A stretch of 64,000 nucleotides of DNA from Bacteroidia bacterium. GTDB lineage: Bacteria; Bacteroidota; Bacteroidia; J057. Every line of letters begins with the position of its first letter. Positions within the stretch are counted from its first letter, which is position 1. The position numbers were made by a program, and so were the translations under genes. The DNA lies in assembly GCA_041391665.1 (NCBI GenBank), contig JAWKNO010000002.1:1798001-1862000 (forward strand). Reading direction: 5' to 3'. Under the pieces are notes generated by a model, which did not search any database, was not told the DNA's origin, and was given only the letters and a program-made list of their open reading frames with translations. Of this stretch, positions 8,686 to 17,672 are shown piece after piece.

Positions 8686-10803
8686 TTACCGCAAAAATCC
8701 CTGCGCAAATCCACCATCGACGTTCAGCACATTGCCCGTACTTTTATTTAAAAGGCCACCGACAAAAGCAAATACACCATTGGCAATATCTGCCGGAAGG
8801 ATGACTTCATTCAACAGCGTGCGTTTGGCATAGAAAGCGGGAAGTTCTTCCAGCGGTACACCATACGCTTTGGCTCTTTCCTGTGCCCATCCACCCTGCC
8901 AGATATGGCTGCCTTCGATGACGGCATCGGGATTAATGACATTCACCCGTATTTTGGCGTCGCCAAGTTCTGCGGCAAGTAATCGGCTCATATGCAACTG
9001 CGCAGCTTTCGCTGAGCCGTAGGCCGCGTTTTTGGGGCCCGCAACTACTGCATTTTTGCTGGCGATATTGACAATGTCACCGCCGGTTCCCTGGGTTTTC
9101 ATAATCTTCACCCCTTCGCGGCTTACGAGAAATTGTCCTTTGACAATCACATCGTAGAGAAGATCCCATTGTTCTTCGGTATATTCTTCCAGTGAACGGG
9201 AAATGGACAGACCCGCACAATTGACAATAATATCCACTCCGCCAAAAGCCAGACAAGCAGCGTCATATGCAGCATTTACGGAATCAGCACGCGTAACATC
9301 CAGTGTAACAGCGACGGAAGCATCTCTTCCATATTTTTTCAGAAATTCTTCTTTGGTGGCTTCCAGTCTTACAGGATCAAGGTCATTGAGAACCACACAA
9401 GCCCCCTCTTTCACAAATTTTTCGGCGATGGCCTTACCGATTCCCCCAGCACTGCCTGTGATCAACGCAATCTTTCTGGAAAGCGGTTGCTCGGCGGGCA
9501 TGCGTTTGAGTTTGGCTTCTTCGAGCAGCCAGTATTCGATGTTAAACGCTTCCTGATGCGGAAGAGAAGTATATTCGGAGATGGCCTCTGCCCCCCGCAT
9601 GACATTGATGGCATTGACATAAAACTCACTGGAAACACGGGCGGTCTGCTTATTTTTGGCAAAGGTAAACATACCGATTCCAGGCCAGAGAAGCACCACC
9701 GGATTGGGGTCCCGCATCGCGGGGCTATTGGGATGTTTACAGGTATCGTAGTAATCCGCATACCCTTTGCGATAGTGCTCAAATGCAGGCTCCAGCTGTT
9801 TTTTTATTGCTTGGGGATCGCTCAAATCTGCGTTGGCAGGAAGATCAAGCACCAGCGGGGCAATTTTTGTGCGGAGGAAGTGGTCTGGGCAGCTTGTTCC
9901 CATGGGAGCAAGTTTGCTCAGATCGTGGCTGTTGATAAATTCCAGTACCCGGGCATCATCGGTAAAGTGGCCGACCATCCGGTTGTAGCTGGAGCAAAGG
10001 CCACGGAGAACGGGCGCTATTTTCGCGGCCTGTTTTTTTCGGTCCGTTTCAGCGGAAGCGGTGATTTTTGCACCCCCAAATACGGGGCGGGATTTCCCTG
10101 CTTTGCTTTCGATATACAGAGAAGCTTTTTCAATCACTTCCAGGCTGTTGATATAGCTCTCGTAAGCGGTATCACCCCAGGTAAACAAACCGTGACTGCC
10201 CAGCATAATCCCGCGTATAGCCGGGTTTTCTTCGAGACACTCAGCGAGTTGAAGGCCCAGATCAAAACCCGGACGCTGCCATTTCACCCAACCGATCTGA
10301 CCTTCAAAAAGATCCTGGGTGATCTGTCGGCTGTCTTTTGCAGCAGCAATCGCGATGGCTGCATCAGGGTGCAGGTGATCGATATGTTTAAAAGGAAGAA
10401 ATGCGTGGAGCGGCGTATCAATAGAAGGAGCGGCCGATTCGAGATCATACAGACAGTGGTAAAACAGGCCGACCATTTCGTCTTCATGTTCGAGTCCACG
10501 GTAGACATTTTCCAGACTGCGGAGTCTGTCAACGTATAATCCGGCAAGGCCCTTTCTTTTGAGAGAACCAATATCGCCGCCGGAGCCTTTGATCCACATC
10601 ACCTCAACATTTTCTCCGGTGATCGGGTCTTTTTCTATTGTTTTACAGCTCGTATTCCCTCCGCCAAAATTGGTAATACGAAGATCCGCTCCCAGGATAT
10701 TGGAGCGATACAGCAGAAGGCCGATTTCATCACCGGCGAGCGATTCGGCAATGGATTCATCCCAAAGGTAATCCACATGCTTAAATTTTTGGGCAGTATG
10801 CAT
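8686..10803 (-). CDS. rhaEW: Bifunctional L-rhamnulose-1-phosphate aldolase / lactaldehyde dehydrogenase
   Basis: A 705-residue fusion of two enzymes. Residues 1 to about 430 are a class II aldolase/adducin-type domain with ITNFGGGNTSCK near residues 43-54 and candidate zinc ligands H143, H145 and H204. Residues from about 440 are a short-chain dehydrogenase with nucleotide loop TGSAGGIG (449-456), NCAG (528-531) and catalytic Y595/K599. In characterised relatives the aldolase cleaves rhamnulose-1-phosphate to dihydroxyacetone phosphate and L-lactaldehyde, and the dehydrogenase oxidises lactaldehyde to lactate, so the fusion passes a reactive aldehyde between sites. It is the first gene of rhaEW-rhaI-rhaB. 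A consensus-like -7 element lies about 40 bp upstream. Rhamnose transporter and regulator genes are not in the window. Confidence 0.92.
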   Translation of the reverse strand: MHTAQKFKHVDYLWDESIAESLAGDEIGLLLYRSNILGADLRITNFGGGNTSCKTIEKDPITGENVEVMWIKGSGGDIGSLKRKGLAGLYVDRLRSLENVYRGLEHEDEMVGLFYHCLYDLESAAPSIDTPLHAFLPFKHIDHLHPDAAIAIAAAKDSRQITQDLFEGQIGWVKWQRPGFDLGLQLAECLEENPAIRGIMLGSHGLFTWGDTAYESYINSLEVIEKASLYIESKAGKSRPVFGGAKITASAETDRKKQAAKIAPVLRGLCSSYNRMVGHFTDDARVLEFINSHDLSKLAPMGTSCPDHFLRTKIAPLVLDLPANADLSDPQAIKKQLEPAFEHYRKGYADYYDTCKHPNSPAMRDPNPVVLLWPGIGMFTFAKNKQTARVSSEFYVNAINVMRGAEAISEYTSLPHQEAFNIEYWLLEEAKLKRMPAEQPLSRKIALITGSAGGIGKAIAEKFVKEGACVVLNDLDPVRLEATKEEFLKKYGRDASVAVTLDVTRADSVNAAYDAACLAFGGVDIIVNCAGLSISRSLEEYTEEQWDLLYDVIVKGQFLVSREGVKIMKTQGTGGDIVNIASKNAVVAGPKNAAYGSAKAAQLHMSRLLAAELGDAKIRVNVINPDAVIEGSHIWQGGWAQERAKAYGVPLEELPAFYAKRTLLNEVILPADIANGVFAFVGGLLNKSTGNVLNVDGGFAQGFLR

Positions 10804-10840
10804 AAAAGGAAAATGTAATCGTGATTTATATTGAGATCAT

Positions 10841-10848
10841 CAAAATTA
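10841..10848 (-). promoter_or_regulatory. Candidate -7 element of the rhamnose operon
   Basis: The minus strand reads TAATTTTG, an exact match to the Bacteroidota -7 consensus TAnnTTTG, 37 bp upstream of the rhaEW ATG. At the expected 19-bp spacing the -33 triplet is TGG rather than TTG, so the upstream element is poor. Confidence 0.4.
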
Positions 10849-10877
10849 TTCTGAATCCCCGCAAAACCCATTCTGTG

Positions 10878-11597
10878 CTATGCTATTCCGTGGGCAGCAT
10901 TGTCAAGAAACCAGTACAATTTTCCTGCAACTGGTTGAATATAAGCCGCCGGATAAATATGAGATTGTGGCATTTTCCGCATAATTTCTGATACTTTCTC
11001 TGCTTTGCTTTTTCCGGTAACCAAAAACGCTACCCGGGCAGATGCATTGATTACTTTCCCGGTGAGTGTAACGCGTTTTTGTCCTGAATCAGGATGGGTG
11101 GCGACTGCACAAATTGAAGGAGAACGCAACAGATAAATTTCATGAGGGAAAATGGATGCTGTATGGCCATCATCTCCCATCCCCAGCATAATCAGATCAA
11201 ATACCGGCCATCCGTCTTTCTCCGGTATATATGCTTTGATTTCTTCGATATATTCTGTTGCAGCCTTTTCCGGAGAAATTTCGCCCTTCACCCTATGGAT
11301 GTTTTCCTCCGGAATAGCAATATGATCCAGAAGAAAAGTTTTGGTCATACCATAGTTGCTCTCCGCATGATCGGGTGCGACAGACCTTTCATCACCCCAC
11401 CAGAGATGGATACGCTCCCATGGAAGAAAGTCGGCAGGGAGAGAAGCCAGATACTGAAAAAGAATTTTGGGTGTACTGCCTCCCGAAAGCGCCAGATGGA
11501 AGGGTTGATCACGGATCGTCCATTTCTGCAATTTGTCGGCAAACGCTGCTGCTACGGAATGGGGTGTGTCAAATATCAATATGTTTGAATCAGACAT
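10878..11597 (-). CDS. pgl: 6-phosphogluconolactonase
   Basis: This 239-residue cytosolic enzyme hydrolyses 6-phosphogluconolactone to 6-phosphogluconate in the oxidative pentose phosphate pathway. Family landmarks: HLALSGGSTPKILFQYL, the substrate phosphate-binding loop; WERIHLWWGDERSV, with the conserved D-E-R; ESNYGMTKTFLLDHI; and the LGMGDDGHTASIFP block containing the catalytic histidine. It is the last gene of gnd-zwf-pgl, 83 bp after zwf. Length is normal for bacterial Pgl of the NagB-like fold. Confidence 0.95.
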   Translation of the reverse strand: MSDSNILIFDTPHSVAAAFADKLQKWTIRDQPFHLALSGGSTPKILFQYLASLPADFLPWERIHLWWGDERSVAPDHAESNYGMTKTFLLDHIAIPEENIHRVKGEISPEKAATEYIEEIKAYIPEKDGWPVFDLIMLGMGDDGHTASIFPHEIYLLRSPSICAVATHPDSGQKRVTLTGKVINASARVAFLVTGKSKAEKVSEIMRKMPQSHIYPAAYIQPVAGKLYWFLDNAAHGIA

Positions 11598-11652
11598 AAG
11601 ATTGGGTTAAATATAGAATTTTGCGGTAGCAGCAGCCGTAGTTATTTCGATA

Positions 11653-11686
11653 TTGTGAAGTACAGTGATTTATCCCATTTTCACAA
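11653..11686. repeat. Inverted repeat between zwf and pgl
   Basis: A perfect 7-bp inverted repeat, TTGTGAA-N20-TTCACAA, overlaps the zwf stop codon and lies in the 83-bp gap before pgl. It could form a hairpin in the operon transcript or bind a dimeric regulator. There is no U-tract, so it is not a typical terminator. Confidence 0.35.
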
Positions 11687-13210
11687 CTCACAATATTTTC
11701 CGTCATCGGCCAGATTGCGACAGGGATATCGCCAGGTCAAATGTTCGCCTTCAATCATATTATCGGCGTTTTCCGGCCCCCATGTTCCGGCGGGATACCC
11801 AAATACGGGGATAGAATCATCGTGTTCCCAGGCTTTCAGAATTGGGTCTACAAATTCCCAGGCCGCTTCGACCGCATCACCCCGTGCGTAGAGGGTAGAA
11901 TCTCCCTGCATAGCATCCAGGAGCAAACGTTCGTAAGCACTGGGCAGATAAGTATCGGCCAGGTCGGTGTAATGAAAATCCATATTGACATTTTCCACCT
12001 GGAAACCCATTCCCGGCACTTTCATACCAAACTTCAGCAATATGCCCTCATTGGGCTGAATACGTATCACGAGCTGATTATTCTGTACAGAAGTGCCGTC
12101 AGTTCCTTTAAACAAGCGATGAGGTGTTTCGCGGAAATAGATGACAATCTCCGTTACGCGGGTAGGGAGCCTTTTACCCGTGCGGATATAAAAGGGCACG
12201 CCACCCCAGCGCCAGTTGTCAATAAAAAATTTCATCGCAACATAGGTAGGCGTACGGGAAGATTCCGGCACACCTTTTTCCTCACGATATCCTTTTACTT
12301 CTTCGCCTTTCACCTTAGAAGCTACATATTGGCCTCTGATCACATAGTCTTTGACTTCTTCGGGGCGAATGGGCCTGATAGATTGAAATACCTTCAGTAT
12401 TTCGTTGCGGATCGCAGTAGAATTGACGACTGTGGGTGGTTCCATTGCCACCATACCCACAAGCTGAAGCAAATGGTTTTGCACCATATCGCGCATAGCC
12501 CCCGATCCGTCATAATATCCCCCTCTGTCCCCTACCCCGATATCTTCTGCAGAAGTGATTTCGACATGATGGATATAATTGCGATTCCATAGCGGTTCGA
12601 AAATTCCATTGGAAAAACGGGTTACCAGCAGGTTTTGCACGGTCTCTTTTCCCAGGTAATGATCGATCCGGTATATCTGGTCTTCCTTGAGCACTTTCAA
12701 CAAACTTTTGTTGAGCGCCAGGGCAGTTTCGAGGGAATAGCCAAAAGGTTTTTCGATAATCATCCGGCGCCACCCGTCTGAGTTGCGGGTAAGCCCGTGT
12801 GCTGCCAGATTGTGTGCGGCGGTTTCGTACAGGCTGGGAGGCGTAGCCAGATAGTAGATATAATTACCCATCGTATCACAGCTTTCGTCAAGTTCGGTCA
12901 GGCGAATTTTCAACCTGGCATACGATTCTACTTCCTGGGTATCTATATCACAATAATACAGAAGTGAGAGGAACTTCTCAATTGCCGCAGGTTTGTCCGT
13001 ACTTTTGTTGGCAAACTTTATGATCCCCTCCTTCATTTTCTCACGGAATGCGCCATCAGTAAGCGCCGTTCTGCCCACACCCAGCACGGCAAAACAGGGA
13101 GGCAGGAGATTTTGACAAAACAGGTCATAGATCGCTGGAATCAACTTACGAAAAGTCAGATCACCGGACGCGCCGAAGATCACCAGTATTTGCGAATCTT
13201 TTGCTTTCAT
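11681..13210 (-). CDS. zwf: Glucose-6-phosphate 1-dehydrogenase
   Basis: This 509-residue enzyme oxidises glucose-6-phosphate to 6-phosphogluconolactone with NADP(+), the entry step of the oxidative pentose phosphate pathway. The nucleotide loop is VIFGASGDLTFRKLIPAIYDL at the N-terminus, the substrate-binding motif is IIEKPFGYSLETA, and the active-site signature is RIDHYLGKETVQNLL, with the catalytic histidine family-equivalent further on. C-terminal blocks (FYIRTGKRLPTRVTEI, YERLLLDAMQGDSTLYARGD) are intact. It starts 4 bp after the gnd stop, indicating translational coupling. Confidence 0.97.
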   Translation of the reverse strand: MKAKDSQILVIFGASGDLTFRKLIPAIYDLFCQNLLPPCFAVLGVGRTALTDGAFREKMKEGIIKFANKSTDKPAAIEKFLSLLYYCDIDTQEVESYARLKIRLTELDESCDTMGNYIYYLATPPSLYETAAHNLAAHGLTRNSDGWRRMIIEKPFGYSLETALALNKSLLKVLKEDQIYRIDHYLGKETVQNLLVTRFSNGIFEPLWNRNYIHHVEITSAEDIGVGDRGGYYDGSGAMRDMVQNHLLQLVGMVAMEPPTVVNSTAIRNEILKVFQSIRPIRPEEVKDYVIRGQYVASKVKGEEVKGYREEKGVPESSRTPTYVAMKFFIDNWRWGGVPFYIRTGKRLPTRVTEIVIYFRETPHRLFKGTDGTSVQNNQLVIRIQPNEGILLKFGMKVPGMGFQVENVNMDFHYTDLADTYLPSAYERLLLDAMQGDSTLYARGDAVEAAWEFVDPILKAWEHDDSIPVFGYPAGTWGPENADNMIEGEHLTWRYPCRNLADDGKYCEL

Positions 13211-13214
13211 GGAA

Positions 13215-14111
13215 TCAGGATTTTTTTACTGCATGGCCTCCAAACTGATTGCGCAAGGCGGCCAGCATTTTCATGGCAAAGGAGTCTTCCTGACGGGATT
13301 CAAACCGGGTAAATAACGAAGCGGTAATCACGTGTGCCGGAACATCAAAATCTATAGCCGTTTGAACCGTCCACCGCCCTTCACCGCTGTCGGAAACATA
13401 CCCTTTGATACCGGAAAGGTCGGGGTCTTCTGTAAGGGCATTGCCCGCGAGTTCGAGCAACCAGGAGCGAACGACACTGCCGTGCATCCACATTTTGGAA
13501 ATGGCCTGAAGGTCAAGGTCGTAGGGAGATTTTTTCATAATCTCAAATCCCTCGGCATAAGCCTGCATCATGCCGTATTCGATGCCGTTGTGGACCATTT
13601 TGACCAGGTGGCCGGAACCACTTTTGCCACAGTAATGATAGCCATTTTCAGGGGCAAGGGTTTTGATAATAGGTTGCAGAAAAGCCGCGGCTTCCGCATC
13701 GCCGCCATACATCAGGGAATAACCATTTTGCAACCCCCATACACCGCCACTTACGCCACAGTCGATATAGTGTTTTCCGGCAGCAGCAACTTTTTCCGCA
13801 CGGGCAACAGAATCACGCCAGAAGGAATTACCACCATCGACAATAATATCACCGGGGTTGAGATGACTCAAAAGCGCATCAATATTGGCATCAACAGGTT
13901 TGCCTGCTGGTACCATCAGCCAGACGATTTTTCTTTCCGGCAGTTGTTGAATTAATTCTTCCAGAGAATAGGCCCCTTTGGCACCAGCGTCCATAACAGC
14001 ATCAACTTCTGCTTTTACAGGACTAAACGCGACCACTTCATGCTGGTCGAGCAGGAGGCGGCGCACCATATTGCCCCCCATCTTGCCAAGGCCGATAAAT
14101 CCAATTTTCAT
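13215..14111 (-). CDS. gnd: 6-phosphogluconate dehydrogenase, short form
   Basis: This 298-residue enzyme decarboxylates 6-phosphogluconate to ribulose-5-phosphate. It has the Rossmann start IGFIGLGKMGGNMVRRLL, the signature IIVDGGNSFWRDSVARA, the substrate-binding GVSGGVWGLQNGYSLMYGG and the catalytic HNGIEYGMMQAYAEGFEI segment with the GHLVKMVHNG lysine. It is about 170 residues shorter than the usual dimeric Gnd because the C-terminal helical domain is reduced. In studied bacteria this short class often prefers NAD(+), but cofactor preference cannot be read reliably here. It is the first gene of gnd-zwf-pgl. Confidence 0.92.
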   Translation of the reverse strand: MKIGFIGLGKMGGNMVRRLLLDQHEVVAFSPVKAEVDAVMDAGAKGAYSLEELIQQLPERKIVWLMVPAGKPVDANIDALLSHLNPGDIIVDGGNSFWRDSVARAEKVAAAGKHYIDCGVSGGVWGLQNGYSLMYGGDAEAAAFLQPIIKTLAPENGYHYCGKSGSGHLVKMVHNGIEYGMMQAYAEGFEIMKKSPYDLDLQAISKMWMHGSVVRSWLLELAGNALTEDPDLSGIKGYVSDSGEGRWTVQTAIDFDVPAHVITASLFTRFESRQEDSFAMKMLAALRNQFGGHAVKKS

Positions 14112-14234
14112 AACTAATAACTTTGGTGTTGTGAATGTCTGTACAAATTAATACTTGTATAAACCATCAGATTGTATGTCAAAAGACAATTCCGCAGTAA
14201 GTTACACGAGTTACACCAAAGGTCAGATAGAAGA

Positions 14235-14993
14235 TTACAAAAATTTAAAATTTACTGCGAGGCTGGAGTACATACGTACTTTTTTTCCATTGACCTCACC
14301 TGGCAACCATTGGGGCATGAGGTTTACCACCCGAAGCGCTTCTTCATCGCAGCCATAGCCGATTCCTTTGATTACAGTAGCATTAGAAATCATGCCATCT
14401 CTTTCGATGACAAAGCGGACAAACACTTTCCCCTCCACCTGGTTTTGCGTAGCCAGGGTGGGATATCGAAGTTTGTCAGAAAGAAAACGATACAAAGCTG
14501 TTTCACCACCCGGAAAATTGGGCATAATGTCACCAACCGTCAACGGTTCTCTGTCATCCACCTCTTCGGAAGGAGCATTTTTGACTGCCTGAAGATGTAT
14601 TTCCGGTTCGAATACATCATTTAATGAGTCTGCGTACTCTGCGTTTTCGGTAATATCTACCTGGGTACGCTGGTCGCGGATGGCTGCCACCAACAAGAGG
14701 TAATCATCCATACTCCTAAGCGTATCTACGCGTCCCGAAAGACTATCTTTCACCAGAAAACCGTTTGTATTTTCCTTGAAAATAGTAGTGATGGTCTCAT
14801 CAGAAAGCTGAGAAACATCGTAGATCATCCACTTAGCAGAGCTGCCGGAATTGGCCATACCGATACCAGTAATTATCAGTGCAGTCAATGCTACACCGCC
14901 AAAGAGAAAGAGCAGTTTCTTTCTCCGAACTGCTCTTTCTTTCCGCTCTTTTTCCCGGATAAAGTCCAGGATATTTGCCTTATCTGCGCTCAT
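14235..14993 (-). CDS. TonB-family energy transducer-like protein
   Basis: This 252-residue protein has a basic cytoplasmic N-terminus (REKERKERAVRRKK), one transmembrane helix at about residues 26-46 (LLFLFGGVALTALIITGIGM), a periplasmic linker, and a C-terminal TonB domain (FPGGETALYRFLSDKLRYP, GKVFVRFVIERDGMISNATV, MPQWLPGEVNGKKVR). In Bacteroidota such proteins may energise outer-membrane receptors, but many copies have no known partner. The ATG at 14991-14993 is preferred over a TTG at 15005. It starts 12 bp after the stop of the Hsp70-like/pseudokinase gene, so the two are probably cotranscribed. No exbB, exbD or TonB-dependent receptor is nearby. Confidence 0.85.
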   Translation of the reverse strand: MSADKANILDFIREKERKERAVRRKKLLFLFGGVALTALIITGIGMANSGSSAKWMIYDVSQLSDETITTIFKENTNGFLVKDSLSGRVDTLRSMDDYLLLVAAIRDQRTQVDITENAEYADSLNDVFEPEIHLQAVKNAPSEEVDDREPLTVGDIMPNFPGGETALYRFLSDKLRYPTLATQNQVEGKVFVRFVIERDGMISNATVIKGIGYGCDEEALRVVNLMPQWLPGEVNGKKVRMYSSLAVNFKFL

Positions 14994-15005
14994 TGCGTTC
15001 ACCAA

Positions 15006-17411
15006 TTAAAGCTGGAACTTTTCACGAAAATCACGATAGAATTCTTCTCCCAGAAGTTTACCAAATATCTTATGGGTCTGCGCAATCATTTCATCGTGAG
15101 AAACATCAGCGGATGTAAATCCGACAAATTTAATTTCTACATTTTTCTGAAGGTTCCATTTCCGTTTTGACACAACTAAAATGTTTTCATCCGTCAAATC
15201 TGCATGAGGAACCGCCAGTTCTCTGACTTCACGGAAAATCTGGAGGATAAACTTCAGATCGCTACTGTTAAGATCTTCCACATTTACCTTTTTGTCCAGC
15301 CCCATTTTGCCGATATGCTCCTTCAAAGTGGTTCTTTCGATATAGTCCCGGAAATAATAGAGGCCTTCTTTTGCCACCCCCAATTCACTCATTTCCATGT
15401 AGTAAGTCAACTCCTTATCGTAAAGCTTCAGAAACTGGGATACTTTCTGAGGATTGCTGACTTCTTTTGAAGAGAGCACTTTTACCACCTTAGGCTCATG
15501 ATCTGCATACAGGGTAACCTTTTTAGTTGAAAACTCGCTGTCTTTCAAAGCGCCTTTGATCAGAAACAAATCATTGAGGCTCATTTTGGCTGTTTTCAGC
15601 TCTTTGAGAAAATCTCTGTTTTCGGGTTTTTCCAGCTTTACGGAGCCATTGGAAACGGGTGCAGCCACCACAGCTTCTTTCACCATTTCCTTTTCAGTTT
15701 TTTTGCCCGTGTCTTTGGTTTCAACAGAAGCAGCAACACCTACCAGTTCAGGCTGAGGCGCTGTTTTTTTCTCTGCTACAGGCGCAACGATTTCCGGTTC
15801 CGGAAGCGCTACGACCGGGAGTTCTTCAACGACTTCTTCTGCGACTTCCTCCACGACTTTTTCGTCGACGACTTCGGCTACAGGTGCTTCCACAACCGCT
15901 TCTTCAGCAACCGGCTCTTCCACCACCACTTCTTCTGCAACAGCGCTCACTTCCGGTTCGGTCACCAATTCTTCTTCAAGCTCAGCAACGACCTCTTCTG
16001 CTACGGGTTCTTCAACTGGAATTTCTTCTTCTGCCACTTCTTCTGCGGCAACTTCTTCTTCTACAACGACTGCTTCAGCAACCTGCACCTCTGCGACCGT
16101 CTCCTCCACCTCTTCAGGGAGTACAGAAGCCGTAGATTCACCTACTTCGCTGAATTCTTTTTCAAGCTCAATACTGCTCAGCACTTCGCTGATATTCCAT
16201 TTGATTACCACATCCGGAATACCCAGGCTTGCACCACGGCTGATAAACATATCTTCGTAGGTCTCTTTCTGATCAGGATCGGTACATTTGGCGCGAATTT
16301 CTTCAAGCAGGAGTTCTCTTTCTTCCTTGATTTTCAGCTCAGCAGAAATTTTACGGCGTTTTTCCTCCTCCAGTCTGCGTCTTTCTTCCTCCTGACGGCG
16401 AAGTTCTTCTTCCTCACGCTTGCGGGCTTCTGCTTCCATACGAATTTTTTCGGCTTCCTGTACCTGCGCAGAGCGGAAAGCCAGACCACGCATGATCGCA
16501 AAATAATCTTCATCAGAAGAAAAATCTCCCGGACGATATAATTTGCCGTTCATGTTGAGATCTTGTTCGAGATAAGCCTGAAGGGCTTTGTTGCGAAGAA
16601 AATCTCCCAGCAGAATCACTTTCTTCACCTGTTTTTCATTCAGCGCTTCATCCCGAAGTCTGTCGCTGAGTTTTTCTTTATTGACAGTCAGCAGTTCAAA
16701 ATACCGGTCTTCGGTCAGTTTGATTTCGGCCTCAAGGCTTACGGTATCTGTATTTTTAGAAACATTAAAAGTATAATCAGCCCCGGGATTGAGCAGCTGA
16801 ATGGCCAGGTCGGTTTGTCCTTTTACATCTACCGACAGACCCGCAGCGGTGAATTCAGATAACAATTCGTTCAGCACATTTTCTGTCCCTGCCGATCTTC
16901 CAAAATCCTTAAATGGATAAAATTCAAAAGACTCATCCGTAAACAGGGCATCCCGGCCCAGGGTCTGCACATCCTGAGGTTCGGCATTTTCTTTTTTCAG
17001 GCTATAACACAGATTCAGATAATCATCAACGGCTTCAAGAACCAGAAAATTATCGCCATTGATGGCAGGCTGATCGCGCAGGCCATGCAAATAAGAAACG
17101 ACCAGATTATCGCTATGGATAAGTTCAATTTTACTGTCAGCCCATTCATCGATGACTTCGTATACTTTTTCCTTACTGTAGTCATTCATGTCCACCGGAA
17201 AGGCCAGGGAACAAGGAGCGGGAAATTCAGCACGGTCTCCGGTAAAGGATTCGTAGGCCGTAAGGATCTGAGAGAGCGATTCTTTCAGCACTGTATGCGG
17301 AGACCGGGAATCATAATTAATATGGGTTTTCCCGTCTATGGTCAGTAGTTGGGTCCCATCTGTTTTAACGCCGGCAAGTAGTTTTTTCTTTGTAAAAATA
17401 ATGCAGAGCAT
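15006..17411 (-). CDS. Degenerate Hsp70-like domain fused to a pseudokinase through an acidic linker
   Basis: An 801-residue protein in three parts. Residues 1 to about 310 resemble an actin/Hsp70 (ASKHA) ATPase fold in layout: a subdomain-I-like start, the SLAFPVDMNDYSKEKVYEVI segment where Hsp70 has its domain connection, FLVLEAVDDYLNLCYSL in place of the phosphate-2 loop, and KKVILLGDFLRNKALQAYL like the adenosine motif. The glycine-rich phosphate loops are missing, so ATPase activity is doubtful. Residues about 320-375 are a charged coiled coil and about 425-600 an E/V/A/P-rich acidic stretch. The last 180 residues resemble a protein kinase with HADLTDEN (736-743), but VGF replaces DFG at 763-765, so it is probably a pseudokinase. 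Function is unknown. It may be related to the gene cluster at 32-46 kb. Confidence 0.6.
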   Translation of the reverse strand: MLCIIFTKKKLLAGVKTDGTQLLTIDGKTHINYDSRSPHTVLKESLSQILTAYESFTGDRAEFPAPCSLAFPVDMNDYSKEKVYEVIDEWADSKIELIHSDNLVVSYLHGLRDQPAINGDNFLVLEAVDDYLNLCYSLKKENAEPQDVQTLGRDALFTDESFEFYPFKDFGRSAGTENVLNELLSEFTAAGLSVDVKGQTDLAIQLLNPGADYTFNVSKNTDTVSLEAEIKLTEDRYFELLTVNKEKLSDRLRDEALNEKQVKKVILLGDFLRNKALQAYLEQDLNMNGKLYRPGDFSSDEDYFAIMRGLAFRSAQVQEAEKIRMEAEARKREEEELRRQEEERRRLEEEKRRKISAELKIKEERELLLEEIRAKCTDPDQKETYEDMFISRGASLGIPDVVIKWNISEVLSSIELEKEFSEVGESTASVLPEEVEETVAEVQVAEAVVVEEEVAAEEVAEEEIPVEEPVAEEVVAELEEELVTEPEVSAVAEEVVVEEPVAEEAVVEAPVAEVVDEKVVEEVAEEVVEELPVVALPEPEIVAPVAEKKTAPQPELVGVAASVETKDTGKKTEKEMVKEAVVAAPVSNGSVKLEKPENRDFLKELKTAKMSLNDLFLIKGALKDSEFSTKKVTLYADHEPKVVKVLSSKEVSNPQKVSQFLKLYDKELTYYMEMSELGVAKEGLYYFRDYIERTTLKEHIGKMGLDKKVNVEDLNSSDLKFILQIFREVRELAVPHADLTDENILVVSKRKWNLQKNVEIKFVGFTSADVSHDEMIAQTHKIFGKLLGEEFYRDFREKFQL

Positions 17412-17474
17412 ACCTGTCTTGGATTATTTGGGTTGGTTATTTGTATTAAGACCTAAAATCATAGCCAATTGCAT

Positions 17475-17500
17475 GTTTCATCAAAAAGTTTCATCAAAAA
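17475..17500. repeat. Tandem 13-bp direct repeat upstream of the Hsp70-like/pseudokinase gene
   Basis: Two exact adjacent copies of GTTTCATCAAAAA lie 64-89 bp upstream of the start at 17411. Read on the minus strand each copy contains TTTTTG, which could serve as a -33-like element or a regulator half-site. The rest of the 261-bp gap (17412-17672) holds no ORF, RNA gene or clear terminator. Confidence 0.4.
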
Positions 17501-17672
17501 ATGACGTACCAGCATAGCACCAGGCATACCGGTTGGGATGAGAGAACGCGAATGACAAATGAAAGGCTAATCCACAGATAGCAGGAGCACAAGATTATTT
17601 AAGCAATGAAACAATCTATGCAATAATAGTGCAGAAAATGATGCCACTTGGGCGAATGGTCAAAATCGGGTG

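Noticed and set aside
9487..10539. 350-residue plus-strand ORF opposite rhaEW
   Set aside because: It lies wholly antisense to a complete, motif-bearing enzyme gene and has no recognisable domain or hydrophobic pattern. Long antisense ORFs are expected opposite such genes.
15659..16135. 158-residue Leu/Pro-rich ORF opposite the acidic linker of the 801-residue protein
   Set aside because: Its repeat-like Leu/Arg/Pro composition is the reverse-strand reading of the E/V/A-rich linker; not a gene.
17412..17672. Possible RNA gene in the largest intergenic gap
   Set aside because: No tRNA cloverleaf, strong hairpin with U-tract or riboswitch-like pattern was found; only a 13-bp tandem repeat.
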